A model generated the notes under the pieces. It did no database searches. It was given only the letters and a program-made list of their open reading frames with translations, and was not told the origin of the DNA. Positions 1 through 8,036 of a stretch of 64,000 nucleotides of DNA are shown here, piece after piece (the stretch's first letter is position 1; the number at the start of each line of letters is the position of its first letter). The position numbers and the translations under genes are program-made. The stretch is taken from NCBI GenBank assembly GCA_963766005.1, contig CAVXYG010000008.1, positions 186,001-250,000 of the forward strand, given 5' to 3'. This stretch comes from CAVXYG01 sp963766005. GTDB taxonomy: Bacteria; Actinomycetota; Actinomycetes; S36-B12; GCA-2699445.

Positions 1-902
1 TCGTCAAGTTCTCCGGCTGCTACCACGGCCATGTCGATGCGCTGCTCGCCGATGCCGGATCCGGCCTGGCGACACTCGGCCTGCCGACATCGCCCGGCGT
101 CACCGGCGCCCAGGCGGCCGACACCATCGTGCTGCCGTACAACGATCTGGCCGCCGTCGGCCGGGCCTTCGAGGAGCACGGCGACCAGATCGCCTGTGTC
201 ATCACCGAGGCCGCCGCGGCGAACATGGGCGTCGTCGCGCCGGCGGAGGGTTTCAACGCCGGCCTGGCCCGGCTCTGCCGCGACCACGGTGCGCTGTTCA
301 TCTCTGATGAAGTCATGACCGGTTTTCGCGTCAGCCGGAGCGGCTGGTACGGCCTCGACGGCGTCGTGCCCGACCTCATGACGTTCGGCAAGGTGATGGG
401 CGGCGGGCTGCCCGCGGCGGCGTTCGGCGGCCGCGCCGACGTGATGCAGCGCCTCGCGCCGGTCGGCCCCGTCTACCAGGCCGGCACGCTCTCCGGCAAT
501 CCGCTGGCCACCGCGGCCGGGCTGGCGACGCTGGAGCAGTGCACGCCGCAGGTGTACGCGGCGGTGGACCTGATCGCCGAGCGGGTCGGCGACCTGGCCA
601 GTGCCGCGCTGGCCGCACAAGGCGTGGCGCACACTCTCCAGCGCGCCGGGAACCTGTTCAGCGTCTTCTTCACCGACACCCCGGTCACCAACTACGTCGA
701 GGCGCAAAATCAGGCGTCGTTCCGATACGCGGCCTTCTTCCACGCCATGCTGGACCAGGGCGTCTACCTGCCGCCCTCGGCCTACGAGGCGTGGTTCGTC
801 TCGGCAGCGCACGACGATGCCGCGCTGGAGCGCATCGCCGACGCCCTGCCGGTGGCGGCCCGCGCAGCAGCGGCTGCGACGCATCCGGACTTGGAGCGAT
901 GA
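1..902 (+). CDS. hemL: Glutamate-1-semialdehyde 2,1-aminomutase, C-terminal part (5' end outside window)
   Basis: This PLP enzyme converts glutamate-1-semialdehyde to 5-aminolevulinate, the first dedicated step of C5-pathway haem synthesis. The frame is open from base 3 and gives 299 residues; the full enzyme is about 430, so roughly the first 130 are missing. The fragment begins inside the conserved 'KFSGCYHGH' segment. The PLP-binding lysine is in 'TFGKVMGGG' (residue 130 of the fragment, codon 390-392), preceded by the 'ISDEVMTGFR' aspartate segment and followed by 'QAGTLSGNP'. The stop abuts the next start codon, so it is probably co-transcribed with the phosphatase and the cytochrome c maturation genes, which use haem. 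Identification is firm; only the left end is unknown. Confidence 0.95.
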   Translation, partial: VKFSGCYHGHVDALLADAGSGLATLGLPTSPGVTGAQAADTIVLPYNDLAAVGRAFEEHGDQIACVITEAAAANMGVVAPAEGFNAGLARLCRDHGALFISDEVMTGFRVSRSGWYGLDGVVPDLMTFGKVMGGGLPAAAFGGRADVMQRLAPVGPVYQAGTLSGNPLATAAGLATLEQCTPQVYAAVDLIAERVGDLASAALAAQGVAHTLQRAGNLFSVFFTDTPVTNYVEAQNQASFRYAAFFHAMLDQGVYLPPSAYEAWFVSAAHDDAALERIADALPVAARAAAAATHPDLER

Positions 903-1541
903 ATGGCCACCACAACCGTTGTCCATCTCCTGCGCCACGGCGAGGTCTTCAACCCCAGCGGTGTGCTCTACGGCCGTATGCCGGACTACCACCTCAGCGA
1001 ACTCGGGCGTGAGATGGCGCAGCGCGCGGCCGAGGCGCTGTCGGGCAACGACGTGGCGATCGTGACCGCCTCGCCGTTGGATCGGGCCCAGGAGACCGCG
1101 CTGCCGGTGGCGGAGTCGCACGGGCTGTCGGTCGGCGTCGATGCCGATCTCATCGAGGCGGACAACGTCTTCGAGGGCAAGAAGATCACCCCCGAGGAAC
1201 TGCTGAAGAACCCGAGCTACTGGCGGCACCTCGTCAACCCCTTCACGCCGAGTTGGGGCGAGCCGTACCTCGAGATCGCGGGACGCATGCGCAGCGCCAT
1301 CGGCCGGGCCCGGGAGCAGGCCCGCGGGCGGGAGGCCGTCCTGGTGAGCCATCAGTTGCCGATCTGGGTCGCGCGGCTGGACTTCGAAGGTCGGCGTTTC
1401 GCCCACGACCCCCGCAAGCGACAATGTTCGTTAGCGTCGCTGACGTCGCTGCACTTCGACGACAACACGATGACTGCCGTGGTGTACACCGAGCCGTCGG
1501 CTGACCTGCTGCCCCGTGCGAGCAAGGCCACCGGCGCCTGA
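903..1541 (+). CDS. Histidine phosphatase family protein (phosphoglycerate mutase-like)
   Basis: A 212-residue cytoplasmic protein of the branched histidine phosphatase superfamily. The phosphorylated histidine lies in 'LLRHGEV' (R11-H12-G13-E14) and the second catalytic histidine in 'LVSHQLP' near residue 149. Family members remove or transfer phosphate groups; the substrate cannot be told from sequence. Actinobacterial genomes carry a homologue in the same place, between hemL and the thioredoxin-like gene, where it is often named gpm2 without biochemical proof. The ATG directly follows the hemL stop, so translational coupling is likely. There is no signal peptide. The fold is certain, the reaction is not. 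Confidence 0.85.
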   Translation: MATTTVVHLLRHGEVFNPSGVLYGRMPDYHLSELGREMAQRAAEALSGNDVAIVTASPLDRAQETALPVAESHGLSVGVDADLIEADNVFEGKKITPEELLKNPSYWRHLVNPFTPSWGEPYLEIAGRMRSAIGRAREQARGREAVLVSHQLPIWVARLDFEGRRFAHDPRKRQCSLASLTSLHFDDNTMTAVVYTEPSADLLPRASKATGA

Positions 1542-1559
1542 CCCAGCAAGGGGGGACGG

Positions 1560-2183
1560 ATGGGGGGACGGATCTCTGCCGCGGCGGCGACGGCGGTGCT
1601 GGGCGTGCTCCTGCTCAGCGGTTGCGGCGGATCCGCGTCGGGGGAGTCCCCTGCGGGCGGCGAACAGCGCTTCGTGGCCGGTGACGGCTCGATCGTGCTG
1701 CTGTCCGCCGAGGATCGGGTTGCCGCTCCGGAGCTCGCCGGTCCGCTGCTGTCCGGCGGCGACCTCACCACCGCCGATCTGCGGGGCTCGGTGGTGGTCA
1801 TCAACGTGTGGGCGTCCTGGTGCGCGCCCTGCCGGGCCGAGGCGCCCGACCTCCAGACCGTGTGGGAGGCCACGCAGGGCAACGAGGTGCAGTTCGTCGG
1901 TATCAACACGCGCGATTCCGAGGCCGCCGCCCGCGGCTTCGTGGAGACCTTCTCGCTGACCTATCCGCAGATCCTGGACGCCGATGGCCGCCGCCAGTTG
2001 CTCTTCCGCGATTCGCTGCCGCCGCAGGCCATCCCGAGCACGCTGGTCCTGGACAAGGAAGGCCGGGTCGCCGGCCGCGTGCTCGGCGTGGTGACGCAGT
2101 CGCAGCTGCTCGGCCTCATCGAGCCGCTGGTCGCCGAGGAATCCACCAGCGAGCCACCGGCGCCGATCATGGCCGCGCGATGA
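1560..2183 (+). CDS. resA: TlpA/ResA-family thiol-disulfide oxidoreductase lipoprotein
   Basis: A 207-residue extracytoplasmic thioredoxin-like protein. Residues 1-21 form a signal peptide ending in a lipobox 'LLSGC', so C22 should be lipidated and anchor the protein outside the membrane. The redox motif is W-C-A-P-C (C88 and C91). In system II cytochrome c biogenesis such proteins reduce the CxxCH haem-binding cysteines of apocytochrome c, taking electrons from CcdA, whose gene overlaps this stop codon by ATGA. A purine-rich ribosome-binding site precedes the ATG. The neighbours ccdA, resB and ccsB make a role in cytochrome c maturation the best reading; substrate specificity is inferred from context. 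Confidence 0.9.
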   Translation: MGGRISAAAATAVLGVLLLSGCGGSASGESPAGGEQRFVAGDGSIVLLSAEDRVAAPELAGPLLSGGDLTTADLRGSVVVINVWASWCAPCRAEAPDLQTVWEATQGNEVQFVGINTRDSEAAARGFVETFSLTYPQILDADGRRQLLFRDSLPPQAIPSTLVLDKEGRVAGRVLGVVTQSQLLGLIEPLVAEESTSEPPAPIMAAR

Positions 2184-3025
2184 ACACCCTGGGGCTGGTG
2201 ACCGAGACGATCTTCACCGGCAGCCTGCTGCTCGCCGTTCCGCTGGCACTCTTCGCCGGGATGGTGTCGTTCCTGTCCCCGTGCGTCCTGCCGCTGGCGC
2301 CGGCCTATCTCACCATGATCACCGGTCTCGCCGGGGAGGAGCTGACCGGCGGGACGGTGCCGGAGGGCAGCGCGAAGCAGGACCGCAAGCCCCATCAGCA
2401 GGGCAGGGTCACCACGGCGGTGCGCAACGCCCAGCGCAGCCGGGTCGTCACCGGCTCGATCCTGTTCGTCGCCGGATTCACCGCGGTCTTCGTCTCCTAC
2501 GGGGCGCTCTTCGGCGGCCTCGGCTCGACGCTGCTGGAGTACCAGGACGTGATCAGCCGCGTCCTGGGCGTCGTCGTGATCGTGATGGGCCTGACCTACA
2601 TGGGGATCGGCCCGCTGGCCCGCACGATGTGGTGGAACGCCGACGCCCGCATCCACAGCGTGCCGAAGCCGGGCCTGTGGGGCGCACCGGTGCTGGGTGT
2701 GGTGTTCGGTCTGGGATGGACACCGTGCATCGGACCGACGCTGGCCGCGGTGCAGACCTTGGCCTTCACCGAGGCATCGGCTACCCGTGGCGCACTGCTG
2801 GCGCTGGCCTACTGCGTGGGTCTTGGGTTGCCGTTCATCCTCATCGCCCAGGGGTTCTCCAGCCTGGCCGGGACCGTGCGTTGGGGTCGTGAGCACGCCG
2901 TGCTCATCAGCCGTATCGGCGGCGGTCTGCTGGTCGTGCTGGGGCTGCTCCTGCTCACGGGACTGTGGTCTGAGCTGGTGGTGCAGATGCAGGTGTGGGT
3001 CGCCGGGTTCGCCCCGGCGTTGTAG
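2180..3025 (+). CDS. ccdA: Cytochrome c biogenesis transmembrane protein CcdA
   Basis: A 281-residue polytopic membrane protein of the DsbD/CcdA family that carries reducing equivalents from cytoplasmic thioredoxin to extracytoplasmic ResA. The two redox cysteines are in 'VSFLSPCVLPL' near residue 34 and 'GWTPCIGPT' in the second half, both next to prolines as in the family. About six hydrophobic helices can be seen. A charged loop (residues about 52-85) follows the first helix pair and is longer than in minimal CcdA. The start is the ATG overlapping the resA stop, typical of translational coupling. The pairing with resA and resB makes the assignment strong. Confidence 0.92.
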   Translation: MNTLGLVTETIFTGSLLLAVPLALFAGMVSFLSPCVLPLAPAYLTMITGLAGEELTGGTVPEGSAKQDRKPHQQGRVTTAVRNAQRSRVVTGSILFVAGFTAVFVSYGALFGGLGSTLLEYQDVISRVLGVVVIVMGLTYMGIGPLARTMWWNADARIHSVPKPGLWGAPVLGVVFGLGWTPCIGPTLAAVQTLAFTEASATRGALLALAYCVGLGLPFILIAQGFSSLAGTVRWGREHAVLISRIGGGLLVVLGLLLLTGLWSELVVQMQVWVAGFAPAL

Positions 3026-3219
3026 GGCCGATCGACCCGCCAGCGCGAGTGCGGCTGCTGCCCGCGCCGAGCCGGCGGGCACCCCCCGGGAGAGCGTCCT
3101 GGCCCGGCGGAGTCCGTGTGAGGCCGCGCAGTGCCGGCCGGACGGGCGGCGCAACCGCCATCCGATGCGACGCGCGACGCCGCAGGCGATCCCGGTGACG
3201 TCGTCGGCTCACCTTGGGT

Positions 3220-3225
3220 GACAAT
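3220..3225 (+). promoter_or_regulatory. Putative leaderless -10 element for resB
   Basis: The hexamer GACAAT ends 6 nt before the GTG at 3232. This is the spacing expected when transcription starts at the initiation codon. It argues for the GTG start over the TTG at 3214. No convincing -35 is seen. It would mean resB-ccsB has its own promoter in addition to any read-through from ccdA, from which it is separated by about 200 nt. Confidence 0.4.
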
Positions 3226-3231
3226 GGAGCG

Positions 3232-4872
3232 GTGTCGTTGACGAAGCGTGAGACCGTCGGCGGAATCGAAGGGCGCCTCGATCCGACCGAGGGCCCGGCT
3301 GAGGCCGACCGATGGGACGCCGCCGACGATGGCGGCACCGGGCCTGGAGGCTCGGGCGCCGGCGGCTTCGGGCCCGCCGGCTGGGCCAGATGGATCTGGC
3401 GCTCCCTGACCTCGATGCGGACCGCGCTGATCCTGCTGCTGATCCTCATCCTGGCCGCGATTCCCGGGTCGGTCTTCCCGCAACGCGTCGCCGACGAGTT
3501 CGCCGTCAACGAGTTCCTCGAGGCGAATCCCACGCTGGGGCCGATCCTGGATCGGCTCGGGATGTTCGATGTCTTCGGCAGCACCTGGTTCGCCGCGATC
3601 TACCTGCTGCTCTTCGTCTCGCTCGTCGGCTGCGTCGTCCCGCGCAGCCGGCAGTTGTGGCGGCAGTGGCGCGAGGGCCCGCCGCAGCCGCCGAGCCGGG
3701 TGTCGCAGCGCACGGGCGCCCTGTGGATCCCCGCGGACGAGACCACCGTCGACAGCGCGGCCGACCACCTCCGCGCCGCGGGGTGGCGGGTGAACGCGGG
3801 CGATGACTGGGTGAGCGCGGAGAAGGGCTTCCTGCGGGAGGTCGGCAACCTCGGGTTCCACCTGTCCATCGTGGCGCTGCTCATCGCGGTGGGCCTGGGG
3901 TCGGTGTTCGGCTGGCGCGGCAACGTCGTCGTCCGAGAGGGGCAGGGCTTCGCCAACACGCTGACCCAGTTCGACCAGTGGGGCGGCGGCCGGGCTGTGG
4001 CGCCGTCCGACCTGCCCCCCTTCGCGTTCACGCTGGAGTCCTTCACCGTCGACTTCGAGCGGGGCGAGGCCCAGCGGGGTGCTCCGCGGGACTTCGAGGC
4101 GGTGGTCGCCCTGCAGCCCGAGCCGGGAGCTGCTCCGACGACCGAGGTGCTGCGGGTCAACATGCCGTTGCGGATCGACGGCGCCGACGTCTATCTCATC
4201 GGCCACGGCTACGCGCCGCAGATCACCGTGACTGGGCCGAACGGATCGGTGCTCTTCGACGACACCGTGGTGTTCCTGCCGCAGGACGCCAATTTCACCT
4301 CCACCGGCGTGGTGAAGCTGCCCGACGCCAGGCCCCAGCTGGCCTTCACGGGGATCTTCGCTCCCACCGCCACGATCGACGCCGCGGGTCCGCGGTCGCT
4401 GTTCCCCGCACCCGATGCGCCCGGGTTGTTCCTGTCGGCATTCACCGGCGACCTCGGCCTGGACGGCGGGGTCCCGCAGAGCGTGTACCGGCTCGACACC
4501 GCGGAGCTGGAGCAGATCGGGCTGGAAGGGCTCAGCCCTGGCCAATCGTGGCAGCTGCCGGACGGCACCACGGTGGCGTTCACCGGAGTTGAACGCTATG
4601 TCTCCCTGCAGATCTCGCACGATCCCGGTCGGGTGTGGGCGCTCATCACCGCAGCACTGGTGATGGCGGGCCTCATGCTGTCGCTGTTCGTCCCCCGGCG
4701 GCGGATCTGGCTTCGGTGCACGGGGGACAGGGCCGCCCTGGCTGGGTTGGCACGGACCGAGGGCGCCGCGCCGTCGGCGGATGTGGCGGCCTTGGCGGAT
4801 GCTCTGTCGGGTCAGTCGGCCGCGGCAGGGCAGAATCGTACACACACCGCGGCAGAGGGAGCGAGCCGATGA
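3232..4872 (+). CDS. resB: Cytochrome c biogenesis protein ResB (Ccs1)
   Basis: About 546 residues. With CcsB it forms the membrane haem exporter and cytochrome c synthase of system II. After a low-complexity, Gly/Ala-rich N-terminal tail of about 50 residues come three membrane helices (first at 'ALILLLILILAAIPGSVF', then 'AAIYLLLFVSLVGCVV' and 'LGFHLSIVALLIAVGLG'), a large extracytoplasmic domain, and a final helix near the C-terminus ('LITAALVMAGLMLSLF'). This is the ResB topology. Start choice: GTG 3232, 6 nt after a -10-like hexamer; an in-frame TTG at 3214 would add six residues. The gene overlaps ccsB by ATGA, consistent with a two-subunit complex. Confidence 0.92.
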   Translation: MSLTKRETVGGIEGRLDPTEGPAEADRWDAADDGGTGPGGSGAGGFGPAGWARWIWRSLTSMRTALILLLILILAAIPGSVFPQRVADEFAVNEFLEANPTLGPILDRLGMFDVFGSTWFAAIYLLLFVSLVGCVVPRSRQLWRQWREGPPQPPSRVSQRTGALWIPADETTVDSAADHLRAAGWRVNAGDDWVSAEKGFLREVGNLGFHLSIVALLIAVGLGSVFGWRGNVVVREGQGFANTLTQFDQWGGGRAVAPSDLPPFAFTLESFTVDFERGEAQRGAPRDFEAVVALQPEPGAAPTTEVLRVNMPLRIDGADVYLIGHGYAPQITVTGPNGSVLFDDTVVFLPQDANFTSTGVVKLPDARPQLAFTGIFAPTATIDAAGPRSLFPAPDAPGLFLSAFTGDLGLDGGVPQSVYRLDTAELEQIGLEGLSPGQSWQLPDGTTVAFTGVERYVSLQISHDPGRVWALITAALVMAGLMLSLFVPRRRIWLRCTGDRAALAGLARTEGAAPSADVAALADALSGQSAAAGQNRTHTAAEGASR

Positions 4873-5831
4873 CGGCGCAGCAGTGGGCGGACATCTCGAA
4901 CATCGCCATCTACTCGGCGATGCTGGTGCTGGTGCTGGCCATGGTGTTCTTCGCAGCGGCGTTCGCCAGCCGGCGCAGCACCGTTGCAGCAGCGCGGCCG
5001 GCGGCGCAGCCCGTTGCGGTGGGCGTTGGGGCCGACCCGGTTGGTGCAGCCGAGCCGCCGCCCGTGGGCCGCCTGCCGGATGTCCAGCCCGGCCGCCGCG
5101 CCGGCAACATCGCGATGGCCCTGACGTGGCTCGCCTTCGCCCTGCTGCTGCTGGGGCTGGCGACCCGGGGCATCTGGGCCGGCCGTGCCCCGTGGGGCAA
5201 CATGTACGAGTTCTCGCTGTCGTCCGCCGCCGCGGCGCTGGGCGTCTTCCTCCTGCTCTCCACTCGCCGGGATGTGCGCTGGTTCGGGGTGTTCCTGGTT
5301 CCGGCGGTCCTGTTGACCCTGGGTCTGGCGGTCACGGTGCTCTATACCGAGGCGGCCCAGCTCGTCCCGGCGCTGGACTCCTACTGGCTGGTCATCCACG
5401 TCTCGGCGGCGATCATCTGCGGCGGCGCCTTCGTCGTGGCGGGGCTGCTGTCCGCGCTCTACCTCGTGCGGGACCGTTCCGACCGGCGCGGAGGGACCGG
5501 GTGGGCCGCTGCGCTGCCGCCGGCCGACCGGCTCGACACCATGGCCTATCGGACGGTGGCCTTCACGATGCCGTTGTGGACCTTCGCCATCGTCGCCGGC
5601 GCCATCTGGGCCGAAGCCGCCTGGGGCCGCTACTGGGGCTGGGACCCCAAGGAGACCTGGGCGCTCATCACGTGGCTGGTCTTCGCCGGCTACCTGCATG
5701 CCCGAGCGACCGCCGGTTGGCGGGGCCGCCGGGCTGCGTGGCTCGGCGTCGCCGGCCTGGTGACGTTCGTCTTCAACTATTTCGGCGTGAACCTGCTGTT
5801 CAGCGGGCTGCACTCCTACGCCGGCGTGTGA
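4869..5831 (+). CDS. ccsB: Cytochrome c biogenesis protein CcsB (ResC/CcsA family)
   Basis: A 320-residue polytopic membrane protein, the haem-handling partner of ResB. The family's tryptophan-rich haem motif is visible as 'WGRYWGWDPKETWALITW' in the C-terminal half, with nearby histidines in 'LVIHVSA' and 'YLHARA' likely to act as haem ligands. There is a low-complexity Ala/Pro/Val-rich linker after the first helix (residues about 35-75), a frequent actinobacterial variation. The start ATG overlaps the resB stop. Together resA-ccdA-resB-ccsB is a complete system II set, as needed for a cytochrome bcc-type terminal branch (not encoded in this window). Confidence 0.93.
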   Translation: MTAQQWADISNIAIYSAMLVLVLAMVFFAAAFASRRSTVAAARPAAQPVAVGVGADPVGAAEPPPVGRLPDVQPGRRAGNIAMALTWLAFALLLLGLATRGIWAGRAPWGNMYEFSLSSAAAALGVFLLLSTRRDVRWFGVFLVPAVLLTLGLAVTVLYTEAAQLVPALDSYWLVIHVSAAIICGGAFVVAGLLSALYLVRDRSDRRGGTGWAAALPPADRLDTMAYRTVAFTMPLWTFAIVAGAIWAEAAWGRYWGWDPKETWALITWLVFAGYLHARATAGWRGRRAAWLGVAGLVTFVFNYFGVNLLFSGLHSYAGV

Positions 5832-5835
5832 CACA

Positions 5836-5882
5836 GGGCATACCCGGTGAGGTGTGAAAGAGACCGTACCGGGTATACCCGG
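5836..5882. promoter_or_regulatory. Palindromic operator-like site with upstream near-repeat
   Basis: Positions 5869-5882 read CCGGGTATACCCGG, a perfect 14-bp palindrome. A 12-mer matching it at 11 of 12 positions (GGGCATACCCGG) lies at 5836-5847, with centres 35 bp apart. Two similar dyads in a promoter-proximal gap look like a binding site for a dimeric transcription factor. The regulator is unknown; the ATACCC half-site loosely recalls CsoR-type operators, but that is only a resemblance. Confidence 0.4.
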
Positions 5883-6109
5883 GGCGTGCGCTTGAGAGCG
5901 CAGCACCGGACACCACGTCCGACAATCGAAGAGCCCGCGCCCCGAATCGCATGATTCGGTCTGGCCCTCCCCTCCTCCCTCCCTGGGCTGCGCGGGCGCT
6001 GGTAGCGCTGGGCCGTCGAGTGAACGAATCTCGGCGGCCCGGTGCTGTCTGCCCGCCCACCTCCGGCGGGACGCCCGCGGCTTCTCAGGCGATGCGCAGG
6101 GATGCGGTC

Positions 6110-6115
6110 TACAGT
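6110..6115 (+). promoter_or_regulatory. Putative -10 element upstream of PLDc_N gene
   Basis: TACAGT fits the actinobacterial TANNNT -10 pattern. It would start transcription near 6122, leaving a short leader with the ribosome-binding site GAGAGG (6134-6139) before the GTG at 6146. No good -35 match was found. Confidence 0.35.
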
Positions 6116-6145
6116 GGCGGCACACGTTCTTCAGAGAGGTTTCTG

Positions 6146-6814
6146 GTGGTCCGCTACCTGCCGTTGCTCATCGTGCTCGGCTTCGTGCTCTACACGTTCT
6201 TCGACGTCATGGCCACCGATGCCCGCCGCCTGCGCACGCTGAGCAAGCCCGTGTGGCTTCTCGTGGCCGTCATCCCCGTCATCGGTGCGGTGCTCTGGCT
6301 CGCGGTTGGCAAGCCGCGCAAGGTCCGCGGATCCAGTCCCGACTCGGTCGTCCAGTTGGGCCGACGCGGCCGACCAGTGGCCCCGGACGACGATCCGGAG
6401 TTCCTGCGATCCCTGGATGAACGGGCATGGCGCGCGCGCCGAGCGGCGCAGCAGCACAACGAGGCTCCCGGCGGGCCGGCGCCGGCGCCATCGACTGTTG
6501 ACGGCGCCGCCCCGTCCGCGGCGGCCGGGTCCGACGCGGCCCCGGCCGGTCAGCCCGGCGCGGGCGCCGCTCAGGGCGACGGCGCGTCGGAGGCAGGAGC
6601 CGGTGCCGAGGAGCAAGGGCAGGCACCGGACGGCGCGACGACCGCGGATCTCGACGGGCAGGACGCGGCGCGAGATGCCGCTACCGGCACCGGCGAGGCT
6701 GTCGGTCCCGGACCGGCGCCCGAGGCCGACGCCGGTGCGTCGGGCGAGGAGGGGGCCGAAGGTTCTGACCCCTCCGCGCCGCAAGACCCATCGCGGCCTC
6801 CTGCCGATTCCTGA
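6146..6814 (+). CDS. PLDc_N-domain membrane protein with disordered acidic tail
   Basis: A 222-residue protein. Residues 1-60 hold two membrane helices separated by 'TDARRLRTLSKPVW', the signature of the PLDc_N domain, which precedes the catalytic part in cardiolipin synthases but also occurs alone in many small actinobacterial membrane proteins. No HKD catalytic motif follows; instead residues about 95-222 are Ala/Gly/Pro/Asp/Glu-rich and probably disordered. So this is unlikely to be a phospholipase by itself. The start chosen is GTG 6146, preceded by GAGAGG; longer in-frame starts would place untypical residues before the first helix. The gene lies between cytochrome c and menaquinone genes; its role is unknown. 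Confidence 0.75.
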   Translation: MVRYLPLLIVLGFVLYTFFDVMATDARRLRTLSKPVWLLVAVIPVIGAVLWLAVGKPRKVRGSSPDSVVQLGRRGRPVAPDDDPEFLRSLDERAWRARRAAQQHNEAPGGPAPAPSTVDGAAPSAAAGSDAAPAGQPGAGAAQGDGASEAGAGAEEQGQAPDGATTADLDGQDAARDAATGTGEAVGPGPAPEADAGASGEEGAEGSDPSAPQDPSRPPADS

Positions 6815-6830
6815 GCCGAGCCGCTCGTCG

Positions 6831-6836
6831 TAACCT
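6831..6836 (+). promoter_or_regulatory. Leaderless-type -10 element for the DUF4229 gene
   Basis: TAACCT (TANNNT) ends 6 nt before the ATG at 6843. The only purine-rich block, GGAGG at 6837-6841, is too close to the ATG to act as a ribosome-binding site, which favours leaderless initiation. Confidence 0.5.
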
Positions 6837-6842
6837 GGAGGT

Positions 6843-7184
6843 ATGCGTCAGGCAGCAGCGCGGCTTCTCCAGCGGCACCCGATCTTCGTCTACACGCTCG
6901 CCCGGCTCGCCCTGTTCCTGGCAGTGCTCGCCCCGCTGTATCTGCTGGGGGTGCGGGGATTCCTCCTGCTCGCCCTCGCGCTGCTGCTCTCCGGCGGGTT
7001 GTCCTTCGTCCTGCTCAACGGGGTCCGGGAGCGCTTCAGCGGGGTGTTGTCCGGCTTCTTCTCCCGCATGAACCAGCGCATCGACGATGCGGCGCGCGCC
7101 GAGGACGATGTGGCCCCGGACGAGGACTCGCACGATTCGCCGCCCCGTGATCCCGCCCCATCAGCCGAGCAGGGCAAGTCCTAG
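6843..7184 (+). CDS. DUF4229-type small membrane protein
   Basis: A 113-residue protein with two or three hydrophobic helices ('TLARLALFLAVLAPLYLL' and 'LLLALALLLSGGLSFVLL'), then a basic segment and a charged, Asp/Pro/Ser-rich tail. This matches the actinobacterial DUF4229 family, which is commonly encoded next to menA, as here. No function is established; conserved linkage to menA suggests a link to menaquinone or membrane biology. Its last 24 bases overlap the end of menA on the other strand, a tail-to-tail arrangement. Confidence 0.75.
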   Translation: MRQAAARLLQRHPIFVYTLARLALFLAVLAPLYLLGVRGFLLLALALLLSGGLSFVLLNGVRERFSGVLSGFFSRMNQRIDDAARAEDDVAPDEDSHDSPPRDPAPSAEQGKS

Positions 7185-8036
7185 CCCGAGCCCGACGCCG
7201 GTCAGCAGCAGCGCCAACGAGGTCCTCCCCAGCACCGGGATGAGCGCCCGGCCCTCGGTGCCGCCCCGCACCTCGCGCACCGCTGCGGCCATGGGGACCG
7301 CGCCGGCCAGCCCGGCCAGCGCACCGGGGTGGGCCGCCGCGACCAATGCGACGGCGAGGAAGGCGGCGAGCGCGCCCACGGTGAACAGCGTGCGCGTGGC
7401 GCTGTCGCCCAGTGCCACGGCGAGCGTGCGCTTGCCGGACAGCAGGTCGGTGGGGATGTCGCGGAGGTTGTTCGCCACCAGGATCAGCGCGGACAGCAGC
7501 CCGATCGCGACACTGGCGGCGACACCGAGCCAGGTCACTGTGCCGGCCTGGACGTACGCCGTCCCCAGGACCGCCACGGGGCCGAAGAACAGGAACACGA
7601 AGAGCTCGCCCAGACCGGCATAGCCGTAGGGGCGCGGGCCTCCGGTGTACAGCCAGGCTGCCGCGATGCTGGCGGCACCGACCGCCAGCCACGCCCACGC
7701 CTGCGCCAGGACGACCAGGAGCAGCCCGAGGGCAGCCGCGGCGAGGAGGGAGAGGATCGCCGCCCGCCGGACTGCGGCCGGCGGCGCAAGACGCTGTCCC
7801 ACCAGTCGGACCGGTCCGATCCGGGCGTCGTCGGTGCCGCGGATGCCGTCGGAGTAGTCGTTGGCGTAGTTCACGCCGATCTGCAGGCACAGCGCGACGG
7901 CCAGGGCGAGCAGGGCGCGCCCCGCGATGAAGGAGCCGTCCACCGCCGCGACGCCGGAGCCCGCTGCGACCGGGGCCACCGCCGCCGGCAGCGTCCGGGG
8001 CCGCGCACCGGCGACCCACTGCCCCGCGGTGGCCAC
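7161..8036 (-). CDS. menA: 1,4-dihydroxy-2-naphthoate polyprenyltransferase
   Basis: About 291 residues. It attaches a polyprenyl chain to DHNA to give demethylmenaquinone, in the membrane. The N-terminus 'WVAGARPRTLPAAVAPV' and the aspartate-rich motif 'NYANDYSDGIRGTDD' are diagnostic of MenA/UbiA; about nine helices follow. Start choice: GTG 8036, overlapping the expected menE stop (TAG, 8036-8038) by one base. Read literally, the sequence runs menE into menA without a stop, giving an apparent 700-residue-plus fusion. I consider that a frameshift artefact (see menE), because the proper MenE ending and a coupled GTG are present in the other frame. The 3' end overlaps the DUF4229 gene. Confidence 0.92.
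   Translation of the reverse strand: MATAGQWVAGARPRTLPAAVAPVAAGSGVAAVDGSFIAGRALLALAVALCLQIGVNYANDYSDGIRGTDDARIGPVRLVGQRLAPPAAVRRAAILSLLAAAALGLLLVVLAQAWAWLAVGAASIAAAWLYTGGPRPYGYAGLGELFVFLFFGPVAVLGTAYVQAGTVTWLGVAASVAIGLLSALILVANNLRDIPTDLLSGKRTLAVALGDSATRTLFTVGALAAFLAVALVAAAHPGALAGLAGAVPMAAAVREVRGGTEGRALIPVLGRTSLALLLTGVGLGLGLALLG

Larger units (their letters stand above)
5832..6145. other. Gene-free stretch with palindromic site and promoter
   Basis: About 314 nt between ccsB and the PLDc_N gene. It holds a perfect 14-bp palindrome, an upstream near-copy of it, and a TACAGT -10-like hexamer, described separately. An open frame runs in from 5951 but its codons lack the strong third-position G/C bias of the neighbours before 6146, so I treat it as untranslated. 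Confidence 0.55.

Noticed and set aside
5836..5882. Assignment of the palindrome to a CsoR/CstR copper or persulfide repressor
   Set aside because: Only the half-site looks similar; the arm order differs from known CsoR-type operators and no such regulator gene is nearby.
5951..6145. N-terminal extension of the PLDc_N protein
   Set aside because: The open frame continues upstream of GTG 6146, but codon use lacks the third-position G/C bias, and a ribosome-binding site fits GTG 6146.
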